A DNA stretch of 49,209 nt from Myxococcota bacterium (GTDB lineage Bacteria > Myxococcota_A > UBA9160 > UBA4427): the NCBI GenBank assembly GCA_028278345.1, contig JANQEL010000216.1:1-49209 (forward strand). Direction: 5' to 3'. This document shows, in pieces, positions 9,196 to 16,327 of this stretch. Each line of letters begins with the position of its first letter. Position 1 is the first letter of the stretch. The position numbers and the translations under genes are program-made. The notes beneath the pieces are model-generated. The model was not told where the DNA came from and did no database searches. It saw nothing but the letters and a program-made list of their open reading frames with translations.

Positions 9196-9960
9196 ATGAT
9201 AGTGCTGCGCGTTGGACTTGTTGTGCTGATTTCACTGTTGGCGTTCTCAGACCCTGCTTCCGCTCAACTCATTTCGTTTTCTGACGGAGACTTCGATTCA
9301 TCCGATTGGAGTAGCGAACTTGGATATACGGACGGATCTGCGTCCTTCGTGAGCCAGACGGAAGTCAGTGGAGGAAATCCCGGCGCATATCGAAGCTTCG
9401 AACATACGTTCGATCAAAACATCCTCGTCGCCCACTACATTGACGGACTCGTGCTCGCGCCCGAAGACCACTCGGAATTTCTCAGGGTCGAGTTTTCAAT
9501 TGATGGATTTGTAGACCCGGCTCCCTTTCCCTTCGTCCGCATCTGCTTTGGTCTCGTGGCGGAGCAAGGTGGGGAGCTGTATCGCGCGTGGTCGCTCGAC
9601 AGCGGTAGATTTTGTCATCCAGCCGGCGTGGGTTTCGAAACCCGCGAGTTCACGGTCAATTTGTCAGAGTTGACGTACGTTCCCGATACGATCGAGGACA
9701 ACCCGAGCACTCAGTCCCTCGATCTATCGGGTTCGGGAGCCCCAATTCAGTTTGGAGTTTCAACCGAAAACTCCGGAGCTTCGGCTGTGAACACACGCAG
9801 CGGGGGATTCGACAACGTCGAGATTACGGTGTTTGCTGACCCTCCCGTTCCGTCAGTGGGACCCCTCGGTCTCGGACTCCTCTCCCTCGGTCTCGTCGGT
9901 CTCGGAATGCAGAGAACCCCGCGACGACGTCGATTGCTCGACTCGAAACGGGGTTCGTAG
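9196..9960 (+). CDS. Secreted protein with exosortase-type C-terminal sorting signal
   Basis: 254 residues. The ATG at 9196 is chosen because a strong ribosome site (GGGAGGGGA) lies 7 bases upstream; an in-frame TTG at 9172 has none. A signal peptide occupies about 1-25 (hydrophobic, ending ASAQ). The middle is a Ser/Gly/Asp-rich beta-type domain without a clear family. The C-terminus has the tripartite layout of exosortase substrates: VPSVGPLGL, a hydrophobic helix, then a basic cluster (RTPRRRR). The first part is a variant of, not identical to, PEP-CTERM. Likely exported and processed by an exosortase encoded elsewhere. The terminator upstream separates it from the integrase, so it is probably transcribed on its own. 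Confidence 0.7.
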   Translation: MIVLRVGLVVLISLLAFSDPASAQLISFSDGDFDSSDWSSELGYTDGSASFVSQTEVSGGNPGAYRSFEHTFDQNILVAHYIDGLVLAPEDHSEFLRVEFSIDGFVDPAPFPFVRICFGLVAEQGGELYRAWSLDSGRFCHPAGVGFETREFTVNLSELTYVPDTIEDNPSTQSLDLSGSGAPIQFGVSTENSGASAVNTRSGGFDNVEITVFADPPVPSVGPLGLGLLSLGLVGLGMQRTPRRRRLLDSKRGS

Positions 9961-9978
9961 TTCGCTCGATTGTTGGGA

Positions 9979-10212
9979 TTACTGACCGAAGAAGTGAGCC
10001 TTGAACCAGACCGCGACTGCGCTCATGGAAGCAGCGATTCCTGCTTGCTTGATTGCTAAGCGCTCGGTCTTCTTCTCGATGTCTCCGATGCGCTCTTCCA
10101 GCGTTCCGTGATCATCCTTCCCGACCTTGGAATCGAGTTTGTCGTCGATCTTCTCCAGTCGTTCGTCAATCCTCGTCATCCAATGCAGTAGCGTTCTGTC
10201 GGGTTCGCTCAC
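9979..10212 (-). CDS. Small coiled-coil protein with C-terminal hydrophobic segment (hypothetical)
   Basis: 77 residues from a GTG at 10212, chosen because GAGGAG lies about 9 bases upstream; a TTG at 10278 would add 22 residues and lacks a good site. Residues 12-55 form a charged heptad-like helix (MTRIDERLEKIDDKLDSK; EERIGDIEKKTERL). The end is weakly hydrophobic (AGIAASMSAVAVWFKAHFF). The layout recalls small XhlA-like phage proteins that bring a holin or hydrolase to the membrane, but sequence alone does not show that function. It lies downstream of the next minus-strand gene with 35 bp between, so they may be co-transcribed. Confidence 0.55.
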   Translation of the reverse strand: MSEPDRTLLHWMTRIDERLEKIDDKLDSKVGKDDHGTLEERIGDIEKKTERLAIKQAGIAASMSAVAVWFKAHFFGQ

Positions 10213-10247
10213 GGTGTTCTTCTCCTCGTCTCCTTTCTTGTGCTGGT

Positions 10248-10811
10248 TCAAACCACGTTGATTCTGCGCGGGTGCCAATGAATCGTGATCTTGGGAGCCG
10301 TTTGCGCTCCTGCGGGTCCATAGAATCTGTACTGGATATTGACTCCGGACTGCTTATCGAAGAGCAAGCCCAGCCAATACTTCCCTGTGCTGGGATCGTA
10401 GTGCTCGGAATCGATCCAACTCTGTAGTTCCGAAGCGATGTCCCCAGTAAGTTCGTGGTCCGCTCCGTACTGCGTGCTTCCGTAGGAAGTCGGGACATCC
10501 GTCGTCCACACCAGGGGTTCGTCGCCATCGAACTGCATCGTGTTTCCGAACGCTCTGGGGAAAGGTTCGGTCAGTTCGAACTGGGAACCATTTCTGTATA
10601 GAGATGGGAGATCCCATTTGGAGTAGTAGTAGCCGACGAAGGAGTTTTCGAATTGCGCCGCCGGATTTTTTGACGCGTGGAGCATGCTTCCCGTCGTGTT
10701 TTCGGGATACGCATTCTGGACCGACACCAAATCGCTTATCGTCTCCACAATGATCCGATGGGTTGAGAAGTGGTCCGCGTCGAACCAATCTCCCTCGATT
10801 ACGAATCCCAC
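10248..10811 (-). CDS. Hypothetical protein, DNRLRE-like beta domain, possibly 5'-truncated
   Basis: 187 residues from a GTG at 10811 with GGAGG eight bases upstream. The middle (FVGYYYSKWDLPSL) and the end (ELQSWIDSE, then APKITIHW) resemble the DNRLRE-type domain of extracellular proteins, which forms a beta sandwich and often precedes surface-anchoring segments; this is a weak, by-eye match. The frame continues upstream of the GTG for about 44 protein-like codons (ISWTDPAAYNSLPL and more) until a TGA at 10943-10945. The original protein was therefore probably longer and has lost its N-terminus, including any signal peptide. The opposite strand at that junction holds the tail of a different PEP-CTERM gene, so a rearrangement is likely. 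Confidence 0.5.
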   Translation of the reverse strand: MGFVIEGDWFDADHFSTHRIIVETISDLVSVQNAYPENTTGSMLHASKNPAAQFENSFVGYYYSKWDLPSLYRNGSQFELTEPFPRAFGNTMQFDGDEPLVWTTDVPTSYGSTQYGADHELTGDIASELQSWIDSEHYDPSTGKYWLGLLFDKQSGVNIQYRFYGPAGAQTAPKITIHWHPRRINVV

Positions 10812-10920
10812 CCATCGATCCTCCGGCTCAGCCGGAATAGACGTGCTGAAGTTGAAAGTTTGCTCACCGGGGGTTGTCAGCGGGAGCGAGTTGTACGCAG
10901 CCGGATCCGTCCAACTGATC

Positions 10921-11126
10921 TCGGAGATGAGTTCCTCGTCGGTTCAAGCTTCTCTGGGATCGCGAACGACACGGGATATCTGTATCTCGCTCTCAATGAC
11001 AACCACTATGCCGATAACGCTGGATTCTTCACGGTGAGCACTGCCGCAGTTCCAGAGCCCTCGACTGCGCTACTTCTGTCGCTCGGACTGTGTTGCTTGG
11101 CAATCAAGCGCAATCGTCTCGGCTGA
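10921..11126 (+). pseudogene. PEP-CTERM protein remnant (C-terminal part only)
   Basis: This frame reads FLVGSSFSG, then GYLYLALNDNHYADNAG, a beta-domain motif common in PEP-CTERM proteins, then AAVPEPSTALLLSLGLC and the basic tail IKRNR. The PEP-CTERM signal is complete (motif, helix, basic cluster), but no start codon, ribosome site or signal peptide precedes it. Upstream, the DNA codes for the opposite-strand gene. It looks like the leftover 3' end of a surface-protein gene after a deletion or inversion. The left boundary is approximate. Confidence 0.6.
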
Positions 11127-11376
11127 GTCCTGATCCCCCGGTTGAAGTCTGAGATCCAGTACCAACCACGGGGAGAGAGCGAGGTTCCGTCTTTGAAGCG
11201 ACAAGTACCACTCGGGTCGAACGTCTAAGTCAGGAAGATGGTTCGCTCATTCACGCTACGAGGGACTTGCCGCTGGAGAGAGTGCTCTTCCCTCTCACCC
11301 TCGTTCTACGTGGCCGGATGAGAAGCGATCTGTTTGACCTGGCGTGAGGGAATTTTTCGCGGCCGCGAAAAACGTC

Positions 11377-11839
11377 CTACTTCTCCTCCATCAACTCACT
11401 GGTCATCTTCTTCAGTCTTGAGATCGCACGATGGAAACAATCGTGAACCGTGCTCCTTGGTACGTTGAGCATACTGGCGGTGTCACGTTCGCTTCTGGCG
11501 GGGTTTCCATCTAACCCCAGTCCGCAGCTCCAGGACGTCTCGTTCAAGCGCTGGCAAGCGATCCAGGAGCGTCTGGGACACCGAATCGATGGGGAGTCTG
11601 TTGAAGTATTCGTCATTCTGCGCAGAGAGTTCTTCGATGCGGGGGAAGGAGGCGTGGTGCTTCTGGTACTTCCGATCGGACTTCAGGAAGACACGCATCG
11701 CTCGTTCGGCGTTCTTCAGGGTCGTGGGCCCTTCCAAGTAGGCTCTGACTCCCTCGTGGTACACGTCGTCAAAGAGGGCGTGCTTTCGGCTCAGGACCGA
11801 GGCTGCGAGGGCTTCAATCTCGGCTAGTGGTACGTCGAT
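11377..11839 (-). pseudogene. Sigma-70-like (ECF-type) regulator, frameshifted and lacking a canonical start
   Basis: Two overlapping frames join into one protein of about 153 residues. The first (11839 to about 11515) ends in LERDVLELRTG; the second continues (NPARSERDTASMLNVPRS, then FHRAISRLKKM) to a TAG at 11377. Together they look like sigma region 4, with a helix-turn-helix before an RAISRL helix; a reduced region 2 may lie in the N-terminal half. Removing one G from a run of four at 11515-11518 restores the frame. A near-perfect ribosome site (AGGAGGTGA) is followed, six bases on, by ATC at 11839 where ATG is expected, giving IDVPLAEIEALAAS. Without that, the first GTG is 25 codons inside. 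Decay is the simplest reading; frameshifting or ATC initiation is possible. Confidence 0.55.
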
Positions 11840-11984
11840 TGGTGGTCACCTCCTCTTCGAGTGGATTGGGAAAGCCCCTTGAGAGCGGAGTCTTGTGCGA
11901 CTCCCGGTGAATTTCATCAAGGACTCGTGACAGTGTCGGTTGTGTGAAAAATTGCAGTAGAATCGCCGCTGGTGATCAACTGAT

Positions 11985-12512
11985 TTGGCGGCGAGTTTGA
12001 ACGAGAAGGTCGACACTGACGAGGTCGGACGCGAGGTCCGTGCAGTACTGGAGCGCTACGCTTCTGGCGATGGTTCCATTGAGCTTGCTGCACCTGTGCC
12101 GCAGGGCCTTAAGCGTTCCGGATTCGATCAGTTCCTCCACGTCTTTCGCGATCCGGCGTCGTGGATCGCTGGGACGCTGTCCTACTGCTCCAGCGGTCTG
12201 ATCGATGTCGATCCTCTCGTCAGTATCTTTAGCGGCGTCACCATCTCTAGTGCTGTTTCCGGCCTCGCACAGCACGTCCGTGTCAGCCGTGTCCAAGCGG
12301 AGATATCCGCTCCACAAGGGGAAATCCTGTTTTTGTCGCATCTCTCTTCAATAGACGAGACTGAAGCGGCATCTGCCGCTGCCCGCTTCTTCACAGCCAC
12401 GATTCCGCGAGAGCGATCTGGCCCAGCTCAATCGGTCCCCGAGCACCTACAGCTGCCTAAGGTGAACCCCTTTAGCCCAACGGGCCGCCAGCTCTTCCAG
12501 ATGATCGTCTAG
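11985..12512 (+). CDS. Hypothetical protein
   Basis: A 175-codon frame from a TTG at 11985, divergent from the sigma-like gene. Codon use resembles neighbouring island genes (GTC, CTC and CGC preferred). The N-terminal 60 residues read like a soluble protein (DEVGREVRAVLERYASG; then GFDQFLHVFRDPASW). No family is recognised. A 121-codon frame on the opposite strand (11976-12341) starts with ATG and cannot be ruled out as the true gene. No strong ribosome site precedes the TTG. Confidence 0.35.
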   Translation: MAASLNEKVDTDEVGREVRAVLERYASGDGSIELAAPVPQGLKRSGFDQFLHVFRDPASWIAGTLSYCSSGLIDVDPLVSIFSGVTISSAVSGLAQHVRVSRVQAEISAPQGEILFLSHLSSIDETEAASAAARFFTATIPRERSGPAQSVPEHLQLPKVNPFSPTGRQLFQMIV

Positions 12513-12586
12513 CCGGATCCCGTGGCCTAACACCTATCAGGACCCGGTTGTTGGCAGGGACCACCATCCATCGACACCGGCCTGTT

Positions 12587-12751
12587 TCAGCGTCGATTGA
12601 GTTGAGCGCGTCGCTCGTCATTGTTTCCCAGCCTTCGATTCTGGATTCTCTCCAAATCCAGTTGGGCTTGGCGTACTCGGGCTTGAGAGCGCCGGGGTCC
12701 TCGGGCGAGTGTGATCCGAAGTCTCAGTATTGCGGCTGATGTTCTGTTCAT
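12587..12751 (-). CDS. Small Arg-rich helical protein, paralogue B
   Basis: 54 residues. The ATG at 12751 has AAAGGAG six bases upstream and an in-frame TAG just before that, so the start is secure. The sequence is basic and mostly helical (RLRITLARG, then RVRQAQLDLERIQNRR). It aligns codon for codon, without gaps over about 40 codons, with the minus-strand frame at 13328-13504. Synonymous changes between the copies indicate that protein sequence is being kept. It is divergent from the globin gene 170 bp away. Size, charge and position suggest a nucleic-acid-binding or antitoxin-like role, but nothing in the sequence proves this. Confidence 0.6.
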   Translation of the reverse strand: MNRTSAAILRLRITLARGPRRSQARVRQAQLDLERIQNRRLGNNDERRAQLNRR

Positions 12752-12920
12752 GAGGTGCTCCTTTGGCTAGGTGACATTGTTGACTTTGAGCCGAAGATTC
12801 ATTCTCGATCTCAACCAGCGAGGAAGCGCCTCAAGAGATGAACGCACTCACCGACAAGCGCATCCAGGTGCTCCAGTAGTGTGTCAGCACTGTCGGGAAT
12901 GCTGGGAGGGTGCACCCAGG

Positions 12921-13331
12921 ATGACTGGACTAAGAGACAGCTACAGTCGATGTCTTCGGACGAGGAAGCTAGTCGATCGGCACTTCGAACTATTCCTCGC
13001 GCGTCACCCCATGATTCCTTCGTTCTTCGTTGACACCAATCTGCGGAAGCACAAAGCGGCGCTGCGGAGTATGCAGACAGCGGTCGTTCAGTTCTCTCTG
13101 GGAGATGATCTAGCGAGAACGGCGCTGGAACGTGGGGCGCGAAGCCATGGTCCCAGCGAGATGAACATTCCACGAGCGCTCTATCGGCACTGGATGACCA
13201 GTCTGATCGATGCGGTCCGCGAATGTGATCCCGAGTTCAGCCCCGAGGTCGAGAGGACTTGGCACGAGGCTGCGACCAAGGCGGTTGACTATTTCGTCGC
13301 GGCCGCAATGGATGTTGATCACAAGCGCTAG
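12921..13331 (+). CDS. Single-domain globin
   Basis: 136 residues from the ATG at 12921; the in-frame extension upstream is not protein-like. The sequence follows the bacterial haemoglobin pattern seen in Vitreoscilla globin: FELFLARHPMIPSFF (B-C helices with the CD1 Phe), ALRSMQTAVVQF (E helix), a probable proximal histidine H76 in GARSHG, then LYRHWMTSLIDAV and VERTWHEA (G-H helices). Such proteins bind haem and O2 or NO. No reductase or signalling domain is attached. The distal region (LRKHKAAL) has H44 near the expected ligand pocket. Its TAG stop shares a CTAG palindrome with the stop of the convergent small gene (13328). A globin as island cargo is unusual. Confidence 0.72.
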   Translation: MTGLRDSYSRCLRTRKLVDRHFELFLARHPMIPSFFVDTNLRKHKAALRSMQTAVVQFSLGDDLARTALERGARSHGPSEMNIPRALYRHWMTSLIDAVRECDPEFSPEVERTWHEAATKAVDYFVAAAMDVDHKR

Positions 13332-13504
13332 GGCTCCGATCTCGAATTGCGTCGACTTCCCGTCGCTTTCCCTCTGACTTCGCGCTTCCGTAGCCGAATC
13401 TCGTCGAGATCTGACTGGGCTCGTTCTAGGCGCTCTCGGGAGCGTTGGAGTCCTCGGGCGAGTGTGGTCCGGAGTCTTTGAATAGCGGCTTCGATTTCGG
13501 TGAT
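13328..13504 (-). CDS. Small Arg-rich helical protein, paralogue A (ATC at the expected start)
   Basis: 58 codons from 13504, homologous to paralogue B (shared pattern: AAI, RLR, TLARG, RSR, AQ-DL). The ribosome site AAAGGAG is conserved at the same distance, but the codon where B has ATG is ATC. The frame is open further upstream to a GTG at 13573 (MNSNLCPLNAAETN, then through the ribosome-site region), because B's upstream TAG is CAG here. Translation may therefore begin at ATC, at the upstream GTG, or not at all. The tail (GKATGSRRNSRSEP) is longer than in B. It is divergent from the FRG gene, whose start lies 60 bp away. Confidence 0.5.
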   Translation of the reverse strand: MTEIEAAIQRLRTTLARGLQRSRERLERAQSDLDEIRLRKREVRGKATGSRRNSRSEP

Positions 13505-13562
13505 CGGATGCTCCTTTGGCTGAGTGATAGGATTAGTCTCGGCCGCGTTCAGGGGACAGAGA

Positions 13563-14357
13563 TTGGAATTCACGAACCAACTACCGGGTTACGCAGAAGT
13601 GCATCTGAAGACTTGGCGGCAGTTCCCGGACTTCGTTCGGGACAAGATGGCCATGTTCAAGAATTACGCTTGGCGCGGGCATCGACGTGATGACTGGGTG
13701 TTGAAATCAACGATCGCAAGGCAATTTCAGAAGCAGGGAATTTCCGCCCAGGGACCGCAGGTTCAGTTCGAAGCGCTCAGCGGTCACTTGGAAAATTTCA
13801 AGTTGGCGGTCCGAGGGCGGCGCGGCCCCAATCCACCGGTGTTGAATGAAGACGAATGGTGGGCGCTCGGGCAACATCACGGGCTCGACACTCCACTCCT
13901 TGACTGGACCGAATCTCCCTTCGTTGCACTCTATTTCGCGTTCTACAAGGAAGGCCCGGACCCGACCGATAACCGCGTTATCTACGCAATTCACGCAGAC
14001 GCAACCGAGTGGTTATCCCAGGTCTACCAAGAGAAGTTTCCCAACCTCCCACTCTTCGACCGATGTCGATTTATCCGGCCACGAATGGATGACAATCCCC
14101 GACTCGTCAATCAGGCGGGGCTCTTTTCGTACTCACCGCTGAATGACACGGTTTCCGACTGGATCATTCGGCTGGTTCCGCATGCTGAGGATCGCGGCAC
14201 AGGCTATCTGGTGATCAAAGTCATCATTCCAGACAACGACCGAGAAGGTTGTCTCCAGACTCTCAATCGAATGAATATCAATCACTCGACTCTGTTTCCG
14301 GATCTCTACGGAGCCGCGCAGTACTGCAACATGCGAGCCCGAATCCGGGAGTACTGA
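13563..14357 (+). CDS. FRG-domain protein
   Basis: 264 residues from a TTG at 13563, preceded at six bases by AGGGGA; an in-frame GTG at 13524 lacks a site. The FRG domain fills most of the protein. The (F/Y/W)RG motif is WRGH at 37-40 (NYAWRGH), and the strongest block is GQHHGLDTPLLDWTESP at about 103-119, followed by VALYFAF. The conserved Trp-Arg-Gly and the histidine/aspartate block suggest an active site, but the family's biochemical activity is not established. FRG proteins recur in prophages, islands and neighbourhoods rich in defence or toxin genes. Here it sits next to the small Arg-rich paralogue A and converges with the zinc-ribbon gene, two bases apart. A defence or toxin role is inference. 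Confidence 0.8.
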   Translation: MEFTNQLPGYAEVHLKTWRQFPDFVRDKMAMFKNYAWRGHRRDDWVLKSTIARQFQKQGISAQGPQVQFEALSGHLENFKLAVRGRRGPNPPVLNEDEWWALGQHHGLDTPLLDWTESPFVALYFAFYKEGPDPTDNRVIYAIHADATEWLSQVYQEKFPNLPLFDRCRFIRPRMDDNPRLVNQAGLFSYSPLNDTVSDWIIRLVPHAEDRGTGYLVIKVIIPDNDREGCLQTLNRMNINHSTLFPDLYGAAQYCNMRARIREY

Positions 14358-14359
14358 TC

Positions 14360-14650
14360 TCATCCTCTCCGGTCGTCGGCACCTTTGCGCGAGTCAAGAC
14401 CACCGGCTAGAACCCTTGGTACGTCGTCGGGATGGACGAACACTCGTGGCTTCCGGGGTCCTCCTTTCGGACGGGGATACATCCCGACGTGACACTCGCG
14501 ACAGACGCGTAGATCGGAAGTCTTGAGGATGGCGACTGCTACTCCTCCGCAGGGACAAGCGGAGCGGCGTCTGGAGTAGTGGCGATCTCCGGCGCGGCGG
14601 CGAGTCTCGTTGACTCGCATTGGTTGGGCTTGCTTCTGAATTCTCCGCAC
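14360..14650 (-). CDS. Small zinc-ribbon protein
   Basis: 96 residues from a GTG at 14650 with AAAGGA seven bases upstream. Two cysteine pairs, C32-x-C34 (ACPCGG) and C50-x2-C53 (RVCRECH), would bind one zinc ion. The first 31 residues are Arg-rich and the end is rich in Pro and charged residues. No named family is recognised. Possible roles are DNA or RNA binding or protein contact. It converges with the FRG gene, with two bases between stops, which suggests compact island packing. The gene looks intact. Confidence 0.6.
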   Translation of the reverse strand: MRRIQKQAQPMRVNETRRRAGDRHYSRRRSACPCGGVAVAILKTSDLRVCRECHVGMYPRPKGGPRKPRVFVHPDDVPRVLAGGLDSRKGADDRRG

Positions 14651-14841
14651 GGGTTGTTCCTTTCACTGCGGGGCAAATTGACTCTGAGCGATCGCTGAGT
14701 CGCATTGCGACGTCATGCCTCAGTGGTCGATCTTGATTATCACTCGCACCGTGGGTGCGCGATTCGTTGCCGGCCAGATCATTCATGACTATCTTTCGTG
14801 CCAGCGCCCAAGAATGATTCGAATCATCGTTCAATTCGCTT

Positions 14842-15237
14842 ATGCCGGTTCATATTCGAGTTGATGCTTCGCGCAAGTTGGTTGAGTTCCTTTGCTACGG
14901 AACTCTCACCGATGACGACGTGCGCAACGTGGCGCGATCGATTCGCGAGACCCCCGGAATCCAACCCGAGTTCGATCACCTGGTCGACACTCTGGCGGTG
15001 GATGAGATACTGCTCACAACAGCGGGGGTGCAGGAGTACTCGCAGTATGACCTGCTGGGGGACTACGTTCGGCGGGCGGTGGTCGTCAAGAGCGACCACC
15101 TCTACGGAATTGCTCGCATGTTTGAGCAGTTGCGCGAAGATCGGCAGGGAGAGACGCGAGTCTTCCGGTCACTAGTCGAAGCGCTTGATTGGCTGGAGTT
15201 CGGATCGAGACGTGAGAGCCAGGAGACTCTGCGCTAA
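14842..15237 (+). CDS. SpoIIAA/STAS-like domain protein
   Basis: 131 residues from an ATG at 14842. Beta-alpha layout: MPVHIRVDASRKLVEFLCYG (two strands), TDDDVRNVARSIRETPG (helix), FDHLVDTL (strand), then RRAVVVKSDHLYGIARMFEQL and VFRSLVEALDWLEF. This matches a large group of small bacterial proteins with a STAS/SpoIIAA-like fold, usually of unknown function. The conserved phospho-acceptor serine of true anti-sigma antagonists is not obvious. It stands alone in the island, with no partner kinase or sigma regulator beside it; the broken sigma-like gene is 3 kb away. Confidence 0.55.
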   Translation: MPVHIRVDASRKLVEFLCYGTLTDDDVRNVARSIRETPGIQPEFDHLVDTLAVDEILLTTAGVQEYSQYDLLGDYVRRAVVVKSDHLYGIARMFEQLREDRQGETRVFRSLVEALDWLEFGSRRESQETLR

Positions 15238-15316
15238 GCCGCACCGGATGCAGGTTTCTCCGAGTGGGTCATGCGAACGCTAAGATCCGGATATCTCTCG
15301 ACTCCAGGAGACCCCC

Positions 15317-15454
15317 GTGGCAGATCTTGAGAAGAAGTGCAGTTTGCTCCTCCCCATCTCAGCGATGGGAAACTACACCGAGTCACAGCTGTTGCGAAGT
15401 CAAAGGCACTACGTGGGCACGGCAGCGACAAAGAGATCAAGGTCAGAGCAATGA
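15317..15454 (+). pseudogene. Short reading frame, likely remnant of a nucleoside-deoxyribosyltransferase-like gene
   Basis: 45 codons from a GTG with CAGGAG six bases upstream. The start (MADLEKKCSLLLPIS, then NYTESQLLRSQRHYV) resembles the N-terminus of short TIR/deoxyribosyltransferase-like proteins (KCFVIMPIS-type). It stops early, and the next 100 bp hold nothing that continues the fold. Those homologues are often NAD- or nucleotide-processing effectors. The similarity is judged by eye over about 30 residues, so it is tentative. Confidence 0.35.
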
Positions 15455-15559
15455 CGGGGTGCTGCGATAGGGTTGCTTCCCTCCCTGTCCCAGATCTCTT
15501 CCCACGTAGCTCGTACCAATCTCCGAAGCTGGACGTCGCGCGTTCGAATTGCGCCCAGA

Positions 15560-16327
15560 TTACAACTTCAGAAGGATGACTCTGCGCCGAAGCCCCAGTG
15601 CGACGAGTCCGACTCCAATGAGCGTTGCGGTCGAGGGTTCAGGAATTTCGGAAAGGTCGAGTGAAACGAATCCCGACGCTGAAGCGTCGCCATCAAAGCC
15701 GTCGAACGGAGGCTGAGAGCTGAGCCTCGTGAAGTAGGAAAACCGATAGCGACGACCCGATGTGAGTGTTCCGGCCAAGTCGCCGATTCGAACGTTGTCG
15801 TGGTCGCCTTGACTGGCTCCCAGCACGAGGTCGACATTCGATGATGAGCGACTTTCCTGGACACTCACGAATACGGTTGCACCTACGGGGTCTTCGGTCA
15901 CGTCGGCAAGCCAAGCTTGTAACTCAATCTGACGGCCTGCGGCGTTGATCGCCGAGTATGCTCCCGCCGCGTCATAGAGAACATCTTCGTCCACTGAAAA
16001 GAAGATCGAACCATAGGAGCGTGTCGATCCGTGCTCGCCCATGGGAAGCGCGTGTTGCACATCGATCGCAAGACGATCGTTCGAGAGGTCGTACGTCGAC
16101 AGAGAATGATGTCTGCCATCTCCAACCGTCGTCGTGAATTGCTCCGGCAACTCGCGTGGCGACCAATGGGTCTCGTCGGGCAGCGGAGATTGGCAACAGG
16201 CCACAGTGACTTGCGTGCCGGGCACAGGGCCTAGTGTCATGGTAAACGCAACTGCATCAGTTGGTGGGAGCCCGGTACTCGAGAGGATGAAAGCAATTGT
16301 GGCCAAGAACGATCTTCTGCGATTCAC
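15560..16327 (-). CDS. PEP-CTERM sorting-domain protein
   Basis: 255 residues. The GTG at 16327 is preferred because GGAGG lies five bases upstream. An N-terminal signal peptide (RRRSFLATIAFILSS) precedes a beta-rich extracellular domain containing one CC pair (VACCQS). The C-terminus is a classic PEP-CTERM signal: IPEPSTATLIGVGLVALG followed by RRR. Such proteins are recognised by an exosortase and released or anchored at the surface, often with exopolysaccharide. No exosortase is in the window. It is the second intact exosortase-type substrate in this island. No close enzymatic domain is recognised. Confidence 0.8.
   Translation of the reverse strand: MNRRRSFLATIAFILSSTGLPPTDAVAFTMTLGPVPGTQVTVACCQSPLPDETHWSPRELPEQFTTTVGDGRHHSLSTYDLSNDRLAIDVQHALPMGEHGSTRSYGSIFFSVDEDVLYDAAGAYSAINAAGRQIELQAWLADVTEDPVGATVFVSVQESRSSSNVDLVLGASQGDHDNVRIGDLAGTLTSGRRYRFSYFTRLSSQPPFDGFDGDASASGFVSLDLSEIPEPSTATLIGVGLVALGLRRRVILLKL

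Noticed and set aside
10354..10815. 153-codon minus-strand frame beginning ATG at 10815
   Set aside because: It overlaps the 10248-10811 gene in another frame, and its sequence is Arg-rich and unlike a folded protein.
11353..11372. Terminator at the TTTTT-GC-AAAAA palindrome
   Set aside because: An intrinsic terminator needs the T run after the stem; here the A run follows on either strand.
14394..14834. 146-codon minus-strand frame overlapping the zinc-ribbon gene
   Set aside because: Composition is Arg/Ser-rich. The overlapping 14360-14650 frame has a ribosome site and paired cysteines.
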